NCBI GenBank assembly: GCA_902786015.1
Contig: CADAAU010000021.1
Span: 1-50,201 of the forward strand
Origin: an uncultured Coriobacteriaceae bacterium
GTDB taxonomy: Bacteria; Actinomycetota; Coriobacteriia; Coriobacteriales; Atopobiaceae
DNA: 50,201 nt
Direction of reading: 5' to 3'
In this document: piece after piece, positions 17,001 through 25,385 of the stretch
Layout: every line of letters begins with the position of its first letter
How positions within the stretch are numbered: position 1 is the first letter of the stretch
Translations under genes and position numbers: made by a program
Notes under the pieces: model-generated
What the model saw: the letters and a program-made list of their open reading frames with translations, nothing else
Told to the model about the DNA's origin: nothing
Database searches by the model: none

Positions 17001-18624
17001 CGAGCGACAGCGCAACATTTCCGAGCTGCAAGACGAGCTCGCATCATTGCGAGACCAGCAGAGACAGGAACGCGTGTGGAGAGACATACTGCGCGACGGC
17101 GGGGAGGATGGCATCACCGTCTCGCAGGCTCAGATCGAGGCTTGGCAACCGCGTGACGAGGTGGGTCGCTTTGCCTTGAACAAGCGTAAGAAAGAGCTCG
17201 CTGCCAGTTATGACGAGGCAGGGCGGCGCCTGCAGAAGGCGGACAATGAGTTGACGCTCACCCAAGGCCGCATGGATGACTGCTTCCGGGAGCTTGAGCG
17301 GAGGGGCTTGTCCGCACCTCTCGAAGTGCCCGACGACTACGACTACCATCAGACAGACTGGCAGATTAAGCAAGACGAGAAGGATGACCAAGAGGCCTAC
17401 GGTCGACTCATGGGCGAGAAGGGCCAAGCTGATGAGTATTCCCGTAGACTTGACCTCGTGTCCGTGAAGCTCTCGCGTATGGATGCCTATCGTGCGACAC
17501 AACGGGCCGAGTCACCCGACCTTGCCGTGCTTGCTGCGTGCGGACCCTATGTGACGCACATGGAGGAGCGTGCGGCCACCTGCGCTGCGGCACTTGGCAA
17601 GGCGGACGAGGCGCTTGCCAAGGCCTCCGACCGTGCAAGGGACGCCGTTGCCGATACAGGGGAGTTTGCCGTCAGCCGTCAGATGGAGAGCTCCGTGACC
17701 ACGGTGAAGTCTGCCTGTGGGAGCATGGGTGCCATGCTTGCGGTGGCCGATCGTCTGTCCGACCACTCCCAGCAATTCCAGACGATGGCCGCGACGCTCC
17801 AGAACAAGCTGCGCGCGACCGACGAGGCTATCGAGGACCTGGTGGATCGGGCTGTGGAGGAGGGCTATCTCTTGTCTGCCGAGCTCCATCGCTTGGTTAT
17901 TGTCTCGTCCGCGCGTATAACGGGGAAGCGAAAACAGCCCACCATCCGCTTTCGCTCCAGGGGGCACATTGTCTTCCAGAACGAGTTTCACCGCGACGAG
18001 GTGGCTACGACCAGACTTGCGCATTACGTGCGAAGGCTGGTCACCGAGGTGTTGCCACCTATGGATGAGATACAGCGCGCGGAGGCAGCGCAGAAGAATC
18101 TTGCTCCTCACGAGCTTGTGTATCTCTTGCTGGATGACCGCTCCGTGGACATCCTGTATCCCGTCATCCGTGGCGGGCGGGGCCTGAGCTACGAAGGGGC
18201 GCGCGACACGATGGGCAGCGGTAGTACAGGACAGAAGAGCGCTGGCTACGTACTCTCGTTCTTGGCGCTGCTGCGCTATCTGAGCAATACTGGGGCCCTG
18301 AGCGCCGAGGGATCGAGCTTCGTGGCACTGGAGAACCAGTTTGGCAAGATTTCGAGCTCAAAGATCATCCGCGACATCAAGGCGGTGTCGGACCAAATGC
18401 ACATGCAGCTTATTACGGTTGCCGGTCGCGAGCTTGCATCAGCCTACGAGATGGGTGATGTCGTGTACGCGCTCTATCGCACCAAGGGTGTGCAGGTGGA
18501 CGGCAAGGGATCGGCAAGTATTATGCGGGCGAAGGAGGACGAGAATGGGCAAAGCATCGCCGACGCCATCATCGACACCTACCGCGCCACCCGCCGCTTC
18601 GAGAACCTCTCGTTTGATTTCTGA
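14065..18624 (+). CDS. jetC: JetC-like Wadjet SMC ATPase (MukB-like)
   Basis: A 1519-residue SMC-type ATPase, the DNA-loop-extruding motor of Wadjet/MksBEFG systems. The N-terminal head has the Walker A VADNGGGKST at 47-56. Residues about 280-1250 are two long coiled-coil arms around a hinge region near 630-760. The C-terminal head carries the ABC signature GSGSTGQKSAG at 1384-1394. The Walker B position reads FVALENQFG, with E1423 and N1424 where a canonical Asp-Glu pair would be; related MukB-like proteins often have DN here. The length is close to MukB. Strong GAGGAGG before the ATG. It ends 40 bp before the right attachment repeat, so it is the last gene of the island. Confidence 0.9.
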   Translation: MSTVIAFMPMNLRLYDREERDLRTYVSPLFDCAQAPDDVRGVNAHIVADNGGGKSTLLLFFELLFCKPSRQHPRVGDKRVIDYLRRAAEDLHDPTPTTMAVLVRRDEAGLMRRARDTIFGYTVALRGDGSSLDLRRFVIPLAECPGFTLEQLARDYVYDANGAPLPSREVRERLAGFSACHLYDSSEWDGYVQRMAEAGISSILWRELARMNAGEEAADSYFRTKDAFRNIVGLIQEAQQPTSGERAKALPEVASDVARQVSTQERDRKVRAASVRAAECVVDLSASVRGYAEARESMKAAEDEAGAAASTLRDVSAGLASELEAIRARSSTFQERRLLNEQLHLSERMRQFERKRDDCQAEVLAYKEDAEHKRELYRSAVTDVLLDDAARSWGRYRVLGEKIKNKQEQVKVLQGEFAVDEAVSHASERAWRRLGQAERSSQDALDQANESHDKAEDDLERTQHAYAQVDKEAHACDGELGGARVRLDIARKGLARVAENLEELDELQVTLEGFYTREALERVRRRAQTAERKAQAALDAAKQSLAEADAAEKAAHEALRAARENLIVKDARAQRWQDHLARTVERDERMRASATLWPEVTELAAVGDYGQATERVEALMQSADAEARGQEEAERAVQARIDALALGRLDMSEQLRSWLDRRELGARTLASHPGIPADDRDRVFEAYPWLAHALVVDDAQLGKLVAAARQDEIGEFGHAVFYVRQADVQRLLDATRVGNDLFASQGGTPIVGALRTVEQSYLEDPVGYEARMRQRVAEAHERAAKTREVSRLLGGVRNEIMGLSAHLEAIGMQGKTLADVSERAALAQKDLHDAEHARAAREDEWSNACAARNNAESLMEDAHQREREMRAQRTVIEELQRQNEECLEASHSYAEAEQASRRALRKKESAYREQEEARVRLGGAAEALASAQRERDAVRDLRERLAALGVQPESTVASDAACSSAELRAAVQSLENIVRERQRNISELQDELASLRDQQRQERVWRDILRDGGEDGITVSQAQIEAWQPRDEVGRFALNKRKKELAASYDEAGRRLQKADNELTLTQGRMDDCFRELERRGLSAPLEVPDDYDYHQTDWQIKQDEKDDQEAYGRLMGEKGQADEYSRRLDLVSVKLSRMDAYRATQRAESPDLAVLAACGPYVTHMEERAATCAAALGKADEALAKASDRARDAVADTGEFAVSRQMESSVTTVKSACGSMGAMLAVADRLSDHSQQFQTMAATLQNKLRATDEAIEDLVDRAVEEGYLLSAELHRLVIVSSARITGKRKQPTIRFRSRGHIVFQNEFHRDEVATTRLAHYVRRLVTEVLPPMDEIQRAEAAQKNLAPHELVYLLLDDRSVDILYPVIRGGRGLSYEGARDTMGSGSTGQKSAGYVLSFLALLRYLSNTGALSAEGSSFVALENQFGKISSSKIIRDIKAVSDQMHMQLITVAGRELASAYEMGDVVYALYRTKGVQVDGKGSASIMRAKEDENGQSIADAIIDTYRATRRFENLSFDF

Positions 18625-18664
18625 CACATGGTCAGCCTGTGGCTAAGAACATGGGCACCTCAGA

Positions 18665-18711
18665 TTCGGGACCGTGAGGCCGCTGGTTCGAATCCAGTCG
18701 TCCCGACCAGA
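18665..18711 (+). repeat. Right attachment-site repeat (orphan tRNA-Pro 3' half)
   Basis: Exact 47-bp copy of 8997-9043, consisting of the anticodon loop onward through CCA, without any 5' half, so it cannot make a tRNA. It marks the right end of the island. Confidence 0.93.
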
Positions 18712-18718
18712 AAACACG

Positions 18719-18749
18719 AGGTCGTCGACAGTGCGTCGACGACCTTTTT
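18719..18749 (+). terminator. Terminator beyond the right attachment site
   Basis: AGGTCGTCGAC pairs perfectly with GTCGACGACCT around AGTGC, followed by TTTT. Its distance from the tRNA 3' half suggests it was the tRNA-Pro terminator before insertion; it can now end the jetC transcript. Confidence 0.8.
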
Positions 18750-18767
18750 GCTTTTGAGAATCGTTAT

Positions 18768-18809
18768 CCTCGAACCATGCATCGACATTTTGTCGTGCAT
18801 GGTTCGAGG
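18768..18809. other. Long hairpin at the end of the surface protease gene
   Basis: CCTCGAACCATGCA (18768-18781) pairs with TGCATGGTTCGAGG (18796-18809), and inner CGACA/TGTCG extends the stem to 19 bp with one bulged T. It lies 16 bp beyond the stop of the leftward protease gene. There is no clear T-run, so it could be a factor-assisted terminator or an mRNA-stabilising structure. Confidence 0.55.
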
Positions 18810-18824
18810 CCTTTGCGACATGTG

Positions 18825-21800
18825 CTATCGGTTGTGGATTTTACGCTTCATCGCCGCGAGTGCGAGGGCGATTGCGCCGGCGATGGCGGCTGGCACGACG
18901 GATGATGTGTTGTCCGACGTGTTGGCCAGTCTGGTGGTGGTCGAACTGCCAATTGACGACGAGGACGTTGCCGTCGAGGGGCTGCTTTGGACTGGCGATC
19001 CTGTTGAGTCGCCGCCCGCCTTTGGGCCACCATATGTCGGCGAGGTGCCTTCCTTTGCTACGCTGCCAAGCGCGAACGTCGAGAACTGGTCGCTTGCGAA
19101 TGTGATGGTCTCACCTTTCTTTGCGGAGCCTACCTCGCTGACGGTGCCGTCGTGTACGCGACGTACCGTTACGGAACCTTCCACTTTTCCGTCTGCGACT
19201 GCCTGGGCGTATTCCTTGGAAATGGGGTCTTTGCCCTCGGGGTCGAGCTTGACTTCGAATGCTATGGGCTTATCGGTCTTGGTGAGGCTACGCTCCTCGT
19301 CGCCGATGCGGACGTGCAGAGCGACGTCCAAGTAGGCCTCCCATCCCAAAGAAGTCTTCCTGTCCTTGCAGTCCTTGGCAAGAAGCTCAAGGTCGTCTTT
19401 GGGCGCTTCGTCCACGCTGAGCCAACTTACCGTAGCGACGAGCGAGGCGTCCGCACCGCCGGCAACGAGCTTCTTTTCGTCGTCAGTGAGCATCGACTCG
19501 AGCAACCCGTCGGGTACGGACATCTGGACGGCGGAGCTGTCTCCGCGCGTGGTGACGGATGAGCCAATCCTTCCGGGTCCGAGCAACTTGGGCAGCGAGA
19601 CCTCCTTGGACTGTGCCTCGAAAGCCGAATTCTGGAACGTGGCGGTGAGGGTCGCCTTTCCCTCGACGTCGGTTGTGGGCTCAGCTGTGACCTTGCGTTC
19701 GGGGATGACCGTTTCCTCCTCCACATGCGCGGGATCGTTTGCGCAGACACGTCTTGCGGTGCACGAGGCATTACCCTCGGTCCATTCGTACGTCGGGGTG
19801 CCCCACTCATGCCCGGTTACTGTGATCTCCACGGTGCCCGACGAGGACTCGTGGTTCGCGTCTGCGGGTGTGAACGTCCAGTGGTAGGTATTGGTGCCGT
19901 ACGAGAGCTTGGGTTCCGTGATTGCGAGGCCGCCGGGAATGCTTGTGTCCGAGCGTGTGGGCGTCACGTCGGCGGGGTCGAGACTGTCCTTCACGTCTGC
20001 GGCGGTGACGGTTCCCACTGAGGAAGCGGCTTTCTTTACCGAGAACGGACAGGTGATGGAGCCTTGGTAGTTGCAGCCGGACTTGGCGGTAATCGTGAGT
20101 TTGTAGTCGCCTGCGTCGGTGACGACGTTGCCAGAGACGTCGCAGAAGTCCTTGACGTCGACGCCGCCCACGAGCACAGAGGCGACCTTTTGTGTTTGTT
20201 CTTTGCCGGTGTAGGTGAGGGCGTCCCCGAGGGTCACCGTCGCGCCCTCGATGAGTGCTGGTGTGATGCTAAACGATGCGGCCTTGGTGCCCTTGAAGTT
20301 TCCGTCCTCGCAGGTGATGGTGACCGTAGCGGTACCCGCGTTGACGTTGTTCGCATAGGACACGGTATAGTCGTTCGAATCGAGCGCCTCGCCGTTCCAT
20401 GTGACCGTTGGCTTTGGCGTTTGTGCCGAGCCGTTGTACACGTATGAACCTGGGACCGTAACACTCACATCTGAGGCCGAACGCGGTGCGATGGACCATT
20501 CAACTCGGCAGGATGTGCGGTAGGCTACGGTGTTGTCTTCGCTATCGTCTTCCCAGTAGGTGTTGGCCTTGTCCTTGACTTCAACAGTGGTGAAGTAATC
20601 ATCGGCATCGACTCCCGTTGCGTTCCTGAGTGTGTAGTCTGCGCCTTCGGGAACGCCGGTCTGTAGCTGCCCGTTATACGCGAGGCCCGTCTTGGCCTTT
20701 GGGGGTGTAAGCTTTTTGGGCTCAACCACAAAGACGCCTGTAGCGGTTCCTTGGTAGTTGCCCTTGCCCTTAATAGTGACGGTATGTGAGCCTGCGTTTT
20801 TGATCTCCTGCTCGACCACCTCGTAGTCGACGCCAGCAGCAAGCGTAGCCCCATTGAGCGTCACCACAGGAACCGGAGTAAGCTTTTTGCCCGAATAGGT
20901 CTGCCTTGGGATGGTCACCTTTGCGTCGGCAAGCGATATTGGCGTTGCCTGGGTTACTTGCACCTCATGCGAAAAGCTCATCTGCCCCCTAGTTGCGGTA
21001 ACTGCGACCGTTCCCAGTTTGAGGCCGGTCACCACGCCGTCCTCGCTGACCGTCGCCACCTCGCTGCTTGAGTCAGGACCAAGCGACCAGGTCCAGCCCG
21101 TCTGGGCTTCTTGCGGCATATTGTCGATGCCCGCCACCGTGAGCTGCGTACTCTGTCCGATTCCCACGTTCGAAGCGCCTGCGATCGGTCCATACACATA
21201 GACGCACCATACGTTGGCGGCGGTTTTGTCTCCTTCCGTAATCGTGCAACTCACGACCGCTCCGCCAACGCTCAACGCCGTTACCTTGCCGTCAGAATCG
21301 ACGGTTGCGACCTGCTCGTTCGTGCTTGACCAGCCGCTTATTTGTGGGTTGTTAAAACCGGATGTGCCCGGCGTGAGGGTGGTCGCGCCTCCCGTGGTAC
21401 CTCCCATGGGCACATACACATTGGTCTTGAACGCATCGTATACCGTAATGGCGTAGCTCAGCGAAACGGATGAGTCGGACGCCAATGTTGCGGTGATGGT
21501 TGCAGTGCCCACTGCATGGCCATTCACCACGCCATTGTCGGTTACCGTCGCCACAGAATCACTACTGGATTCCCACTTCCATGCGAGGTCACCGCACCCG
21601 TCGGGTTTGGTAATGGAAAGTGACTCGGACCCGTCCTTTGCCACGAGACTGTTGCCTGTTATGGGGCCAAGGACCGTCACCTGCTGCGAAATCGCCGAGC
21701 TTCCGTTGCTAGCGCTTACGGTGGCGATGCCAGCCGATACTGCCGTTGCCGCTCCGCCTTCGCCAACCTCAAGCACGCCTGGGTCCGAAGACGAGAACGA

Positions 21801-23831
21801 CCATCCCGTGTAGTCTGAGCCCAGCGTGTACGTCGACTGCGACCCGGCGGCAAGGTACTCGGGACCCGAGATGGTGCCGGCTGCGGCGGCGCGAACTGCG
21901 GCAGAGGCATTCACTTCGCCATGGCCGTACTGTGCGTCCCAGCCCTTGTCGCCGATGTCGCGGGCGCTCGAATACAGCAAGTTCTTTGCCTGGGTGGTGC
22001 TCATCATGGGGTTAACCGCATACATGAGGCCTACGACGCCTGCAACATGCGGCGCCGCCATGGACGTACCCGACATCTCTCCATAACCGTTCGGATAGGT
22101 GCTGTATATGTTGGTGCCGGGAGCAGAAATGTTCTTGCCAGTCTCGCCGGGAGCGTTAAAGTTGGAACCGTCTCTTCGTTCCACGCTTTTGGGGTCGTCA
22201 CTATTGGTGTTGCATAGGTTTATGACGCTCACCACGGTGTCGTAGTCGCTGGGATAGTTGATGTAGGGCGGCTCGGCATAGCCGGTTCTGTTGCCCGCCG
22301 ATGCCACCGTTACGATTCCCGCGGCATATGCCTCATCAATCTTTTTTAGGATGACGTCGTCTTTTGCGTCGGGAAGGCTCGGCGCCTTTCCACCAATGCT
22401 CATGTTTGCTACACGGATGTTGTACTGATTTTTATTATTGATCAGGTATTCGAAGCCTGCCGCGACATCGCCGGTGCTGATGCCGGTGGGGTCGCTTTCG
22501 CTTGTAAGGCTTACCAACGAGAGCTTGAGGTGGTTGAATCCTACGCCACCAATACCCTTTTCGTTGTTTGACGTGGCCGCTACGATGCCGGCAACATGCA
22601 TGCCGTGTTCGATATTTGGTGTGCCGGGAGGACAGTAGACAGGGGCGCTTTCTCTGGTCGTGGCGTTGTACGTACTCTGGACGTTGTCTGCGAGGTCCTC
22701 ATGGAAATTGTTAAAGCCGTTGTCCACTATGCCCACGCCGACTGTTGCTGTGGCATTCTTTACGGGAGGGAACTCCCAAGCATCGAACGCGTCAATGCTG
22801 TCGAGGTCCCACTGCTTCTTCGCATCTGCGTCGTTGAGCGCATCTCTTGCCGCTGTGGACGAGGCGGATTGAACTTCGATTGAGGACTGATTGTTGGGCT
22901 GCTCTTTGGTGGCGTCGGCCTCAGTTGAGAGGTTGGTCTCATTGGAGGTCTTGGGGGAGTCGGACGCCGCGGACCCGTCGGACGCGGCAGGCTCGTCGGA
23001 TTCCTTGGCGGAGACGGGCGACGCGGAATCGTCGGGAGTCATGGGGGAGTTAGGTGCCGTGGACTCGTTGGCCTCGCTGGTGGCGTCGGCATCAGCGTCA
23101 GATTTGACCTCGTTCGATCCCGTTTTGACCTCAGTCGCAGGCTCGGCGTTATTGGAATCCGGTGTGCGGTCTTCTGCAATCTCGTACACGTAGTTCGGCT
23201 GCGCACCCTTTGCGACACCGGTACTCTCTAGCTCGTAGATTGCGTCGTCGATCGTCGCGCTTGGGGTGAGCCTCGCCATCATGAGGTCGTCAGTTATGGC
23301 CTCTATGTCGTCGGGCTCGACGCTCTTTATGCCCGCGTTTGCTATGGCTTCCGAGAGTTGCTCAGCGGTCGTACCCTCACGCACCGAAACGAGCACCACA
23401 TCTGGCACATACTCCGCATCCGGAGAGACCTTGGCCTGTTCGACATGCGGGATAGCGGCGCTCACCTGTTGTTGGAGCCCTTCGTCGAGGCTGAGAGTTT
23501 CTTCATTGGTTTCGGGTTCGTTGGCGGGGTCATCGGAAGCGGTGGCGTTGGCCGCGGTGACGTTGGCTGCAGAGTCGTTGGCTGCGGAGTTGTTGTTGCG
23601 AGCGGGACCTGCGCCCTTCGCATCCGCGGTGTTGGACTGACCGGATTTGGTTGTGGGCGCAGTGGAGGCGAGAGGCTCTGTGGGCTGCTCGGTGCTTTCG
23701 GTCGGCGTGCGTTGCTCTGCTGGTTGGGTTGGCGCATCTGCAGGCACCTGTGCGTGAAGCGCCAAGACGATTATAACGCATAGGACCAAAAGAATCGCAA
23801 CGATTGTGCGGGGGTGTTTGTGCAGACGCAT
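18825..23831 (-). CDS. Giant cell-wall-anchored subtilisin-like (S8) protease with Ig-like repeats
   Basis: A 1668-residue surface serine protease. An N-terminal signal/anchor helix (about 9-27) is followed by a low-complexity Thr/Ala/Asn/Glu linker, an inhibitor-like propeptide (about 140-220) and a second acidic linker (220-330). The S8 domain has D370 (GIVDNGFN), H409 (EHGMHVAG), the oxyanion N514 (ASAGN) and S590 (GTSMAAPH), so the triad is intact. Residues about 655-980 look like bacterial Ig-like (Big2) repeats, about 985-1300 like MBG-type repeats, and a beta-rich stretch follows. The C-terminus has LANTSD, a hydrophobic helix and KRKIHNR, a variant sortase signal. AAGGAGGG precedes the ATG. 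The substrate is unknown; adhesion or processing of surface proteins is likely. Confidence 0.9.
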   Translation of the reverse strand: MRLHKHPRTIVAILLVLCVIIVLALHAQVPADAPTQPAEQRTPTESTEQPTEPLASTAPTTKSGQSNTADAKGAGPARNNNSAANDSAANVTAANATASDDPANEPETNEETLSLDEGLQQQVSAAIPHVEQAKVSPDAEYVPDVVLVSVREGTTAEQLSEAIANAGIKSVEPDDIEAITDDLMMARLTPSATIDDAIYELESTGVAKGAQPNYVYEIAEDRTPDSNNAEPATEVKTGSNEVKSDADADATSEANESTAPNSPMTPDDSASPVSAKESDEPAASDGSAASDSPKTSNETNLSTEADATKEQPNNQSSIEVQSASSTAARDALNDADAKKQWDLDSIDAFDAWEFPPVKNATATVGVGIVDNGFNNFHEDLADNVQSTYNATTRESAPVYCPPGTPNIEHGMHVAGIVAATSNNEKGIGGVGFNHLKLSLVSLTSESDPTGISTGDVAAGFEYLINNKNQYNIRVANMSIGGKAPSLPDAKDDVILKKIDEAYAAGIVTVASAGNRTGYAEPPYINYPSDYDTVVSVINLCNTNSDDPKSVERRDGSNFNAPGETGKNISAPGTNIYSTYPNGYGEMSGTSMAAPHVAGVVGLMYAVNPMMSTTQAKNLLYSSARDIGDKGWDAQYGHGEVNASAAVRAAAAGTISGPEYLAAGSQSTYTLGSDYTGWSFSSSDPGVLEVGEGGAATAVSAGIATVSASNGSSAISQQVTVLGPITGNSLVAKDGSESLSITKPDGCGDLAWKWESSSDSVATVTDNGVVNGHAVGTATITATLASDSSVSLSYAITVYDAFKTNVYVPMGGTTGGATTLTPGTSGFNNPQISGWSSTNEQVATVDSDGKVTALSVGGAVVSCTITEGDKTAANVWCVYVYGPIAGASNVGIGQSTQLTVAGIDNMPQEAQTGWTWSLGPDSSSEVATVSEDGVVTGLKLGTVAVTATRGQMSFSHEVQVTQATPISLADAKVTIPRQTYSGKKLTPVPVVTLNGATLAAGVDYEVVEQEIKNAGSHTVTIKGKGNYQGTATGVFVVEPKKLTPPKAKTGLAYNGQLQTGVPEGADYTLRNATGVDADDYFTTVEVKDKANTYWEDDSEDNTVAYRTSCRVEWSIAPRSASDVSVTVPGSYVYNGSAQTPKPTVTWNGEALDSNDYTVSYANNVNAGTATVTITCEDGNFKGTKAASFSITPALIEGATVTLGDALTYTGKEQTQKVASVLVGGVDVKDFCDVSGNVVTDAGDYKLTITAKSGCNYQGSITCPFSVKKAASSVGTVTAADVKDSLDPADVTPTRSDTSIPGGLAITEPKLSYGTNTYHWTFTPADANHESSSGTVEITVTGHEWGTPTYEWTEGNASCTARRVCANDPAHVEEETVIPERKVTAEPTTDVEGKATLTATFQNSAFEAQSKEVSLPKLLGPGRIGSSVTTRGDSSAVQMSVPDGLLESMLTDDEKKLVAGGADASLVATVSWLSVDEAPKDDLELLAKDCKDRKTSLGWEAYLDVALHVRIGDEERSLTKTDKPIAFEVKLDPEGKDPISKEYAQAVADGKVEGSVTVRRVHDGTVSEVGSAKKGETITFASDQFSTFALGSVAKEGTSPTYGGPKAGGDSTGSPVQSSPSTATSSSSIGSSTTTRLANTSDNTSSVVPAAIAGAIALALAAMKRKIHNR

Positions 23832-24086
23832 GTGCCCTCCTTGTTGGGACGTTTGGGTGGCGCCCTAACGACCTGGCTCATCACATCAAAGGTCAAAAGG
23901 ATATACGGCTTTTGCCCCACGTTACTTCGTGGTGGGTCACGAGCGTTTTGGGTCTTTGACCTTAAGATTGCGGTCTCCAACTCGCTCAAGCAAGCTAGTG
24001 ACCTTCAATTCCGTATCATATCAAATCCAGGTATTTGTGGACTATGGCTAACGAACGAGCTGGCTCTCCGATAAACAGTTACGGGT
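23832..24086. other. Intergenic region with a long-range hairpin
   Basis: AAGGTCAAA (23889-23897) can pair with TTTGACCTT (23955-23963) and encloses a CCACG/CGTGG hairpin. It lies after the stop of the leftward channel gene and before the protease start, so it may terminate the former while leaving room for the protease promoter. No gene is visible. Confidence 0.35.
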
Positions 24087-25379
24087 TTACTTGAGAAGCG
24101 CGCGCGGTACGGGAAGTGACGAGCCGATGACGGCTGCGATTCCCATCCACAGGATTCCATCGGCGGGGAAGCACAGGAACAGAATGCCCAGCACGAGCAG
24201 GGGCTTGCGCACGACGCCGGCCAAAAACGCGGTGGTGGTGACGGTCACCATGAGTATGGGATCGGCACCCGTGATCGCCGCTAGGCCATAGCCTGCCGCG
24301 ACGCCCGAAAAGATGGACGGAAAGAGGTCTCCGCCTATCCAGCCCATGTTGAGGCACATGGGTGTAATGGCCGCCTTTAGCACGCCCGTGCCAAGAAGCG
24401 CGAACGCGGTCCACGTAGTCCAGGATTCCATGAGTTCCTCTGATTGGATCTCGCCGGGAAACAGCACGTAGGGGAGAATGCAGGCAACTGCCCCCATGAC
24501 GATGCCACAGATGACGGGGCGCGCAATGGTTCCGGTTGCGCTCTGTCCCATGGCTATTCCCACCATGCCAAAGAGGTGGCTCGACACATGGAACAGGAGC
24601 GTCATCACGTAAGCAAGCGCCAAGCACGGTATTGCCCACGGGATTTGGCTGAGCTGGACGCCTATCTCGGGGAAGCGCGGAAGGCCGCCCGATGCGCCAA
24701 AGATTGCGGAGAATGCCCTTACTCCTGCAAATGCGCCAAACGCCGCGGCTGCATAGAGTACGACCTTCGTTCCTCTGCGTAGATCATAGTTGTCTACGTT
24801 CGAGTCGCTCTCGATGCCTGCGGCGATGCCGGCAAGAGGGGTCCTAAAGATGGCGGCCAAGCATGCGGCGATGGTGACGTCAGTGATTGCCGCCAGCTGG
24901 AGTCCCGCCTTCTTGAGCTGGTCGCGAATCCAGCAGCAGCTTGAGGTAATGAGGCCCGTAAGTCCTGCCTCAAAGCCGATGGAACCACCAAACACGAGCG
25001 GCAACAAGAACGTGATGACTGGCTTCCAAATGCCGTTCGTACGATAACTACCCGTTTCCTTGAACTCTTCCATGACCGTCTCGAGTGGCATTACCGCGTC
25101 GCGCGACCACCACGTCCAGACTCCAATGAGCACGCCCCCTACCGTACAGACCACGAGCGGGAACAGGGCGAAGCTACCCGAGAAGCTCCAAAGGCGTTCG
25201 GTAAGCCATGTAGAGAGGTTCATTACGAGATAAACCGCAAAGCCAATCACGAAGCCCACGAGCAGCGCAAGTAGCACGAAGCCCAAGGCGATGCCGGTCT
25301 TGCCGGCACCGCTTTGTGGCTGGTGCATTACATCACCGACGTATGCTCTTGCTCGCTTATGCCCCTTCTTTGCGGCCAT
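24087..25379 (-). CDS. ClC-family chloride channel / H+-Cl- antiporter
   Basis: A 430-residue membrane protein with about ten hydrophobic segments. ClC signatures are present: GSIGFEAGLTG at 132-142, with E137 at the gating-glutamate position of the GxxGxE motif, and GGDLFPSIFSG at 349-359 in the second half. Retention of the gating Glu fits either a channel or an antiporter; prokaryotic members often act in acid resistance or fluoride export. The canonical Ser of the first chloride-binding loop is not obvious. It starts 6 bp after the SpoIIE-type gene and is almost certainly co-transcribed with it. No C-terminal CBS domains. Confidence 0.88.
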   Translation of the reverse strand: MAAKKGHKRARAYVGDVMHQPQSGAGKTGIALGFVLLALLVGFVIGFAVYLVMNLSTWLTERLWSFSGSFALFPLVVCTVGGVLIGVWTWWSRDAVMPLETVMEEFKETGSYRTNGIWKPVITFLLPLVFGGSIGFEAGLTGLITSSCCWIRDQLKKAGLQLAAITDVTIAACLAAIFRTPLAGIAAGIESDSNVDNYDLRRGTKVVLYAAAAFGAFAGVRAFSAIFGASGGLPRFPEIGVQLSQIPWAIPCLALAYVMTLLFHVSSHLFGMVGIAMGQSATGTIARPVICGIVMGAVACILPYVLFPGEIQSEELMESWTTWTAFALLGTGVLKAAITPMCLNMGWIGGDLFPSIFSGVAAGYGLAAITGADPILMVTVTTTAFLAGVVRKPLLVLGILFLCFPADGILWMGIAAVIGSSLPVPRALLK

Positions 25380-25385
25380 GGCGCA

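Larger units (their letters stand above)
8997..18711 (+). mobile_element. tRNA-Pro-integrated defence island (AbiE + Wadjet), no recombinase seen
   Basis: The interval between the two 47-bp direct repeats, about 9.67 kb, has the structure of an integrated element: intact tRNA at the left, orphan tRNA 3' half at the right. Its whole coding content is one operon, abiEi-abiEii-jetD-jetA-jetB-jetC. I find no integrase, excisionase, replication or mobilisation gene in any frame. It may be a satellite mobilised by an integrase in trans, or the remnant of a larger element. The tRNA's probable original terminator now lies beyond the right repeat at 18719-18749. Confidence 0.85.
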
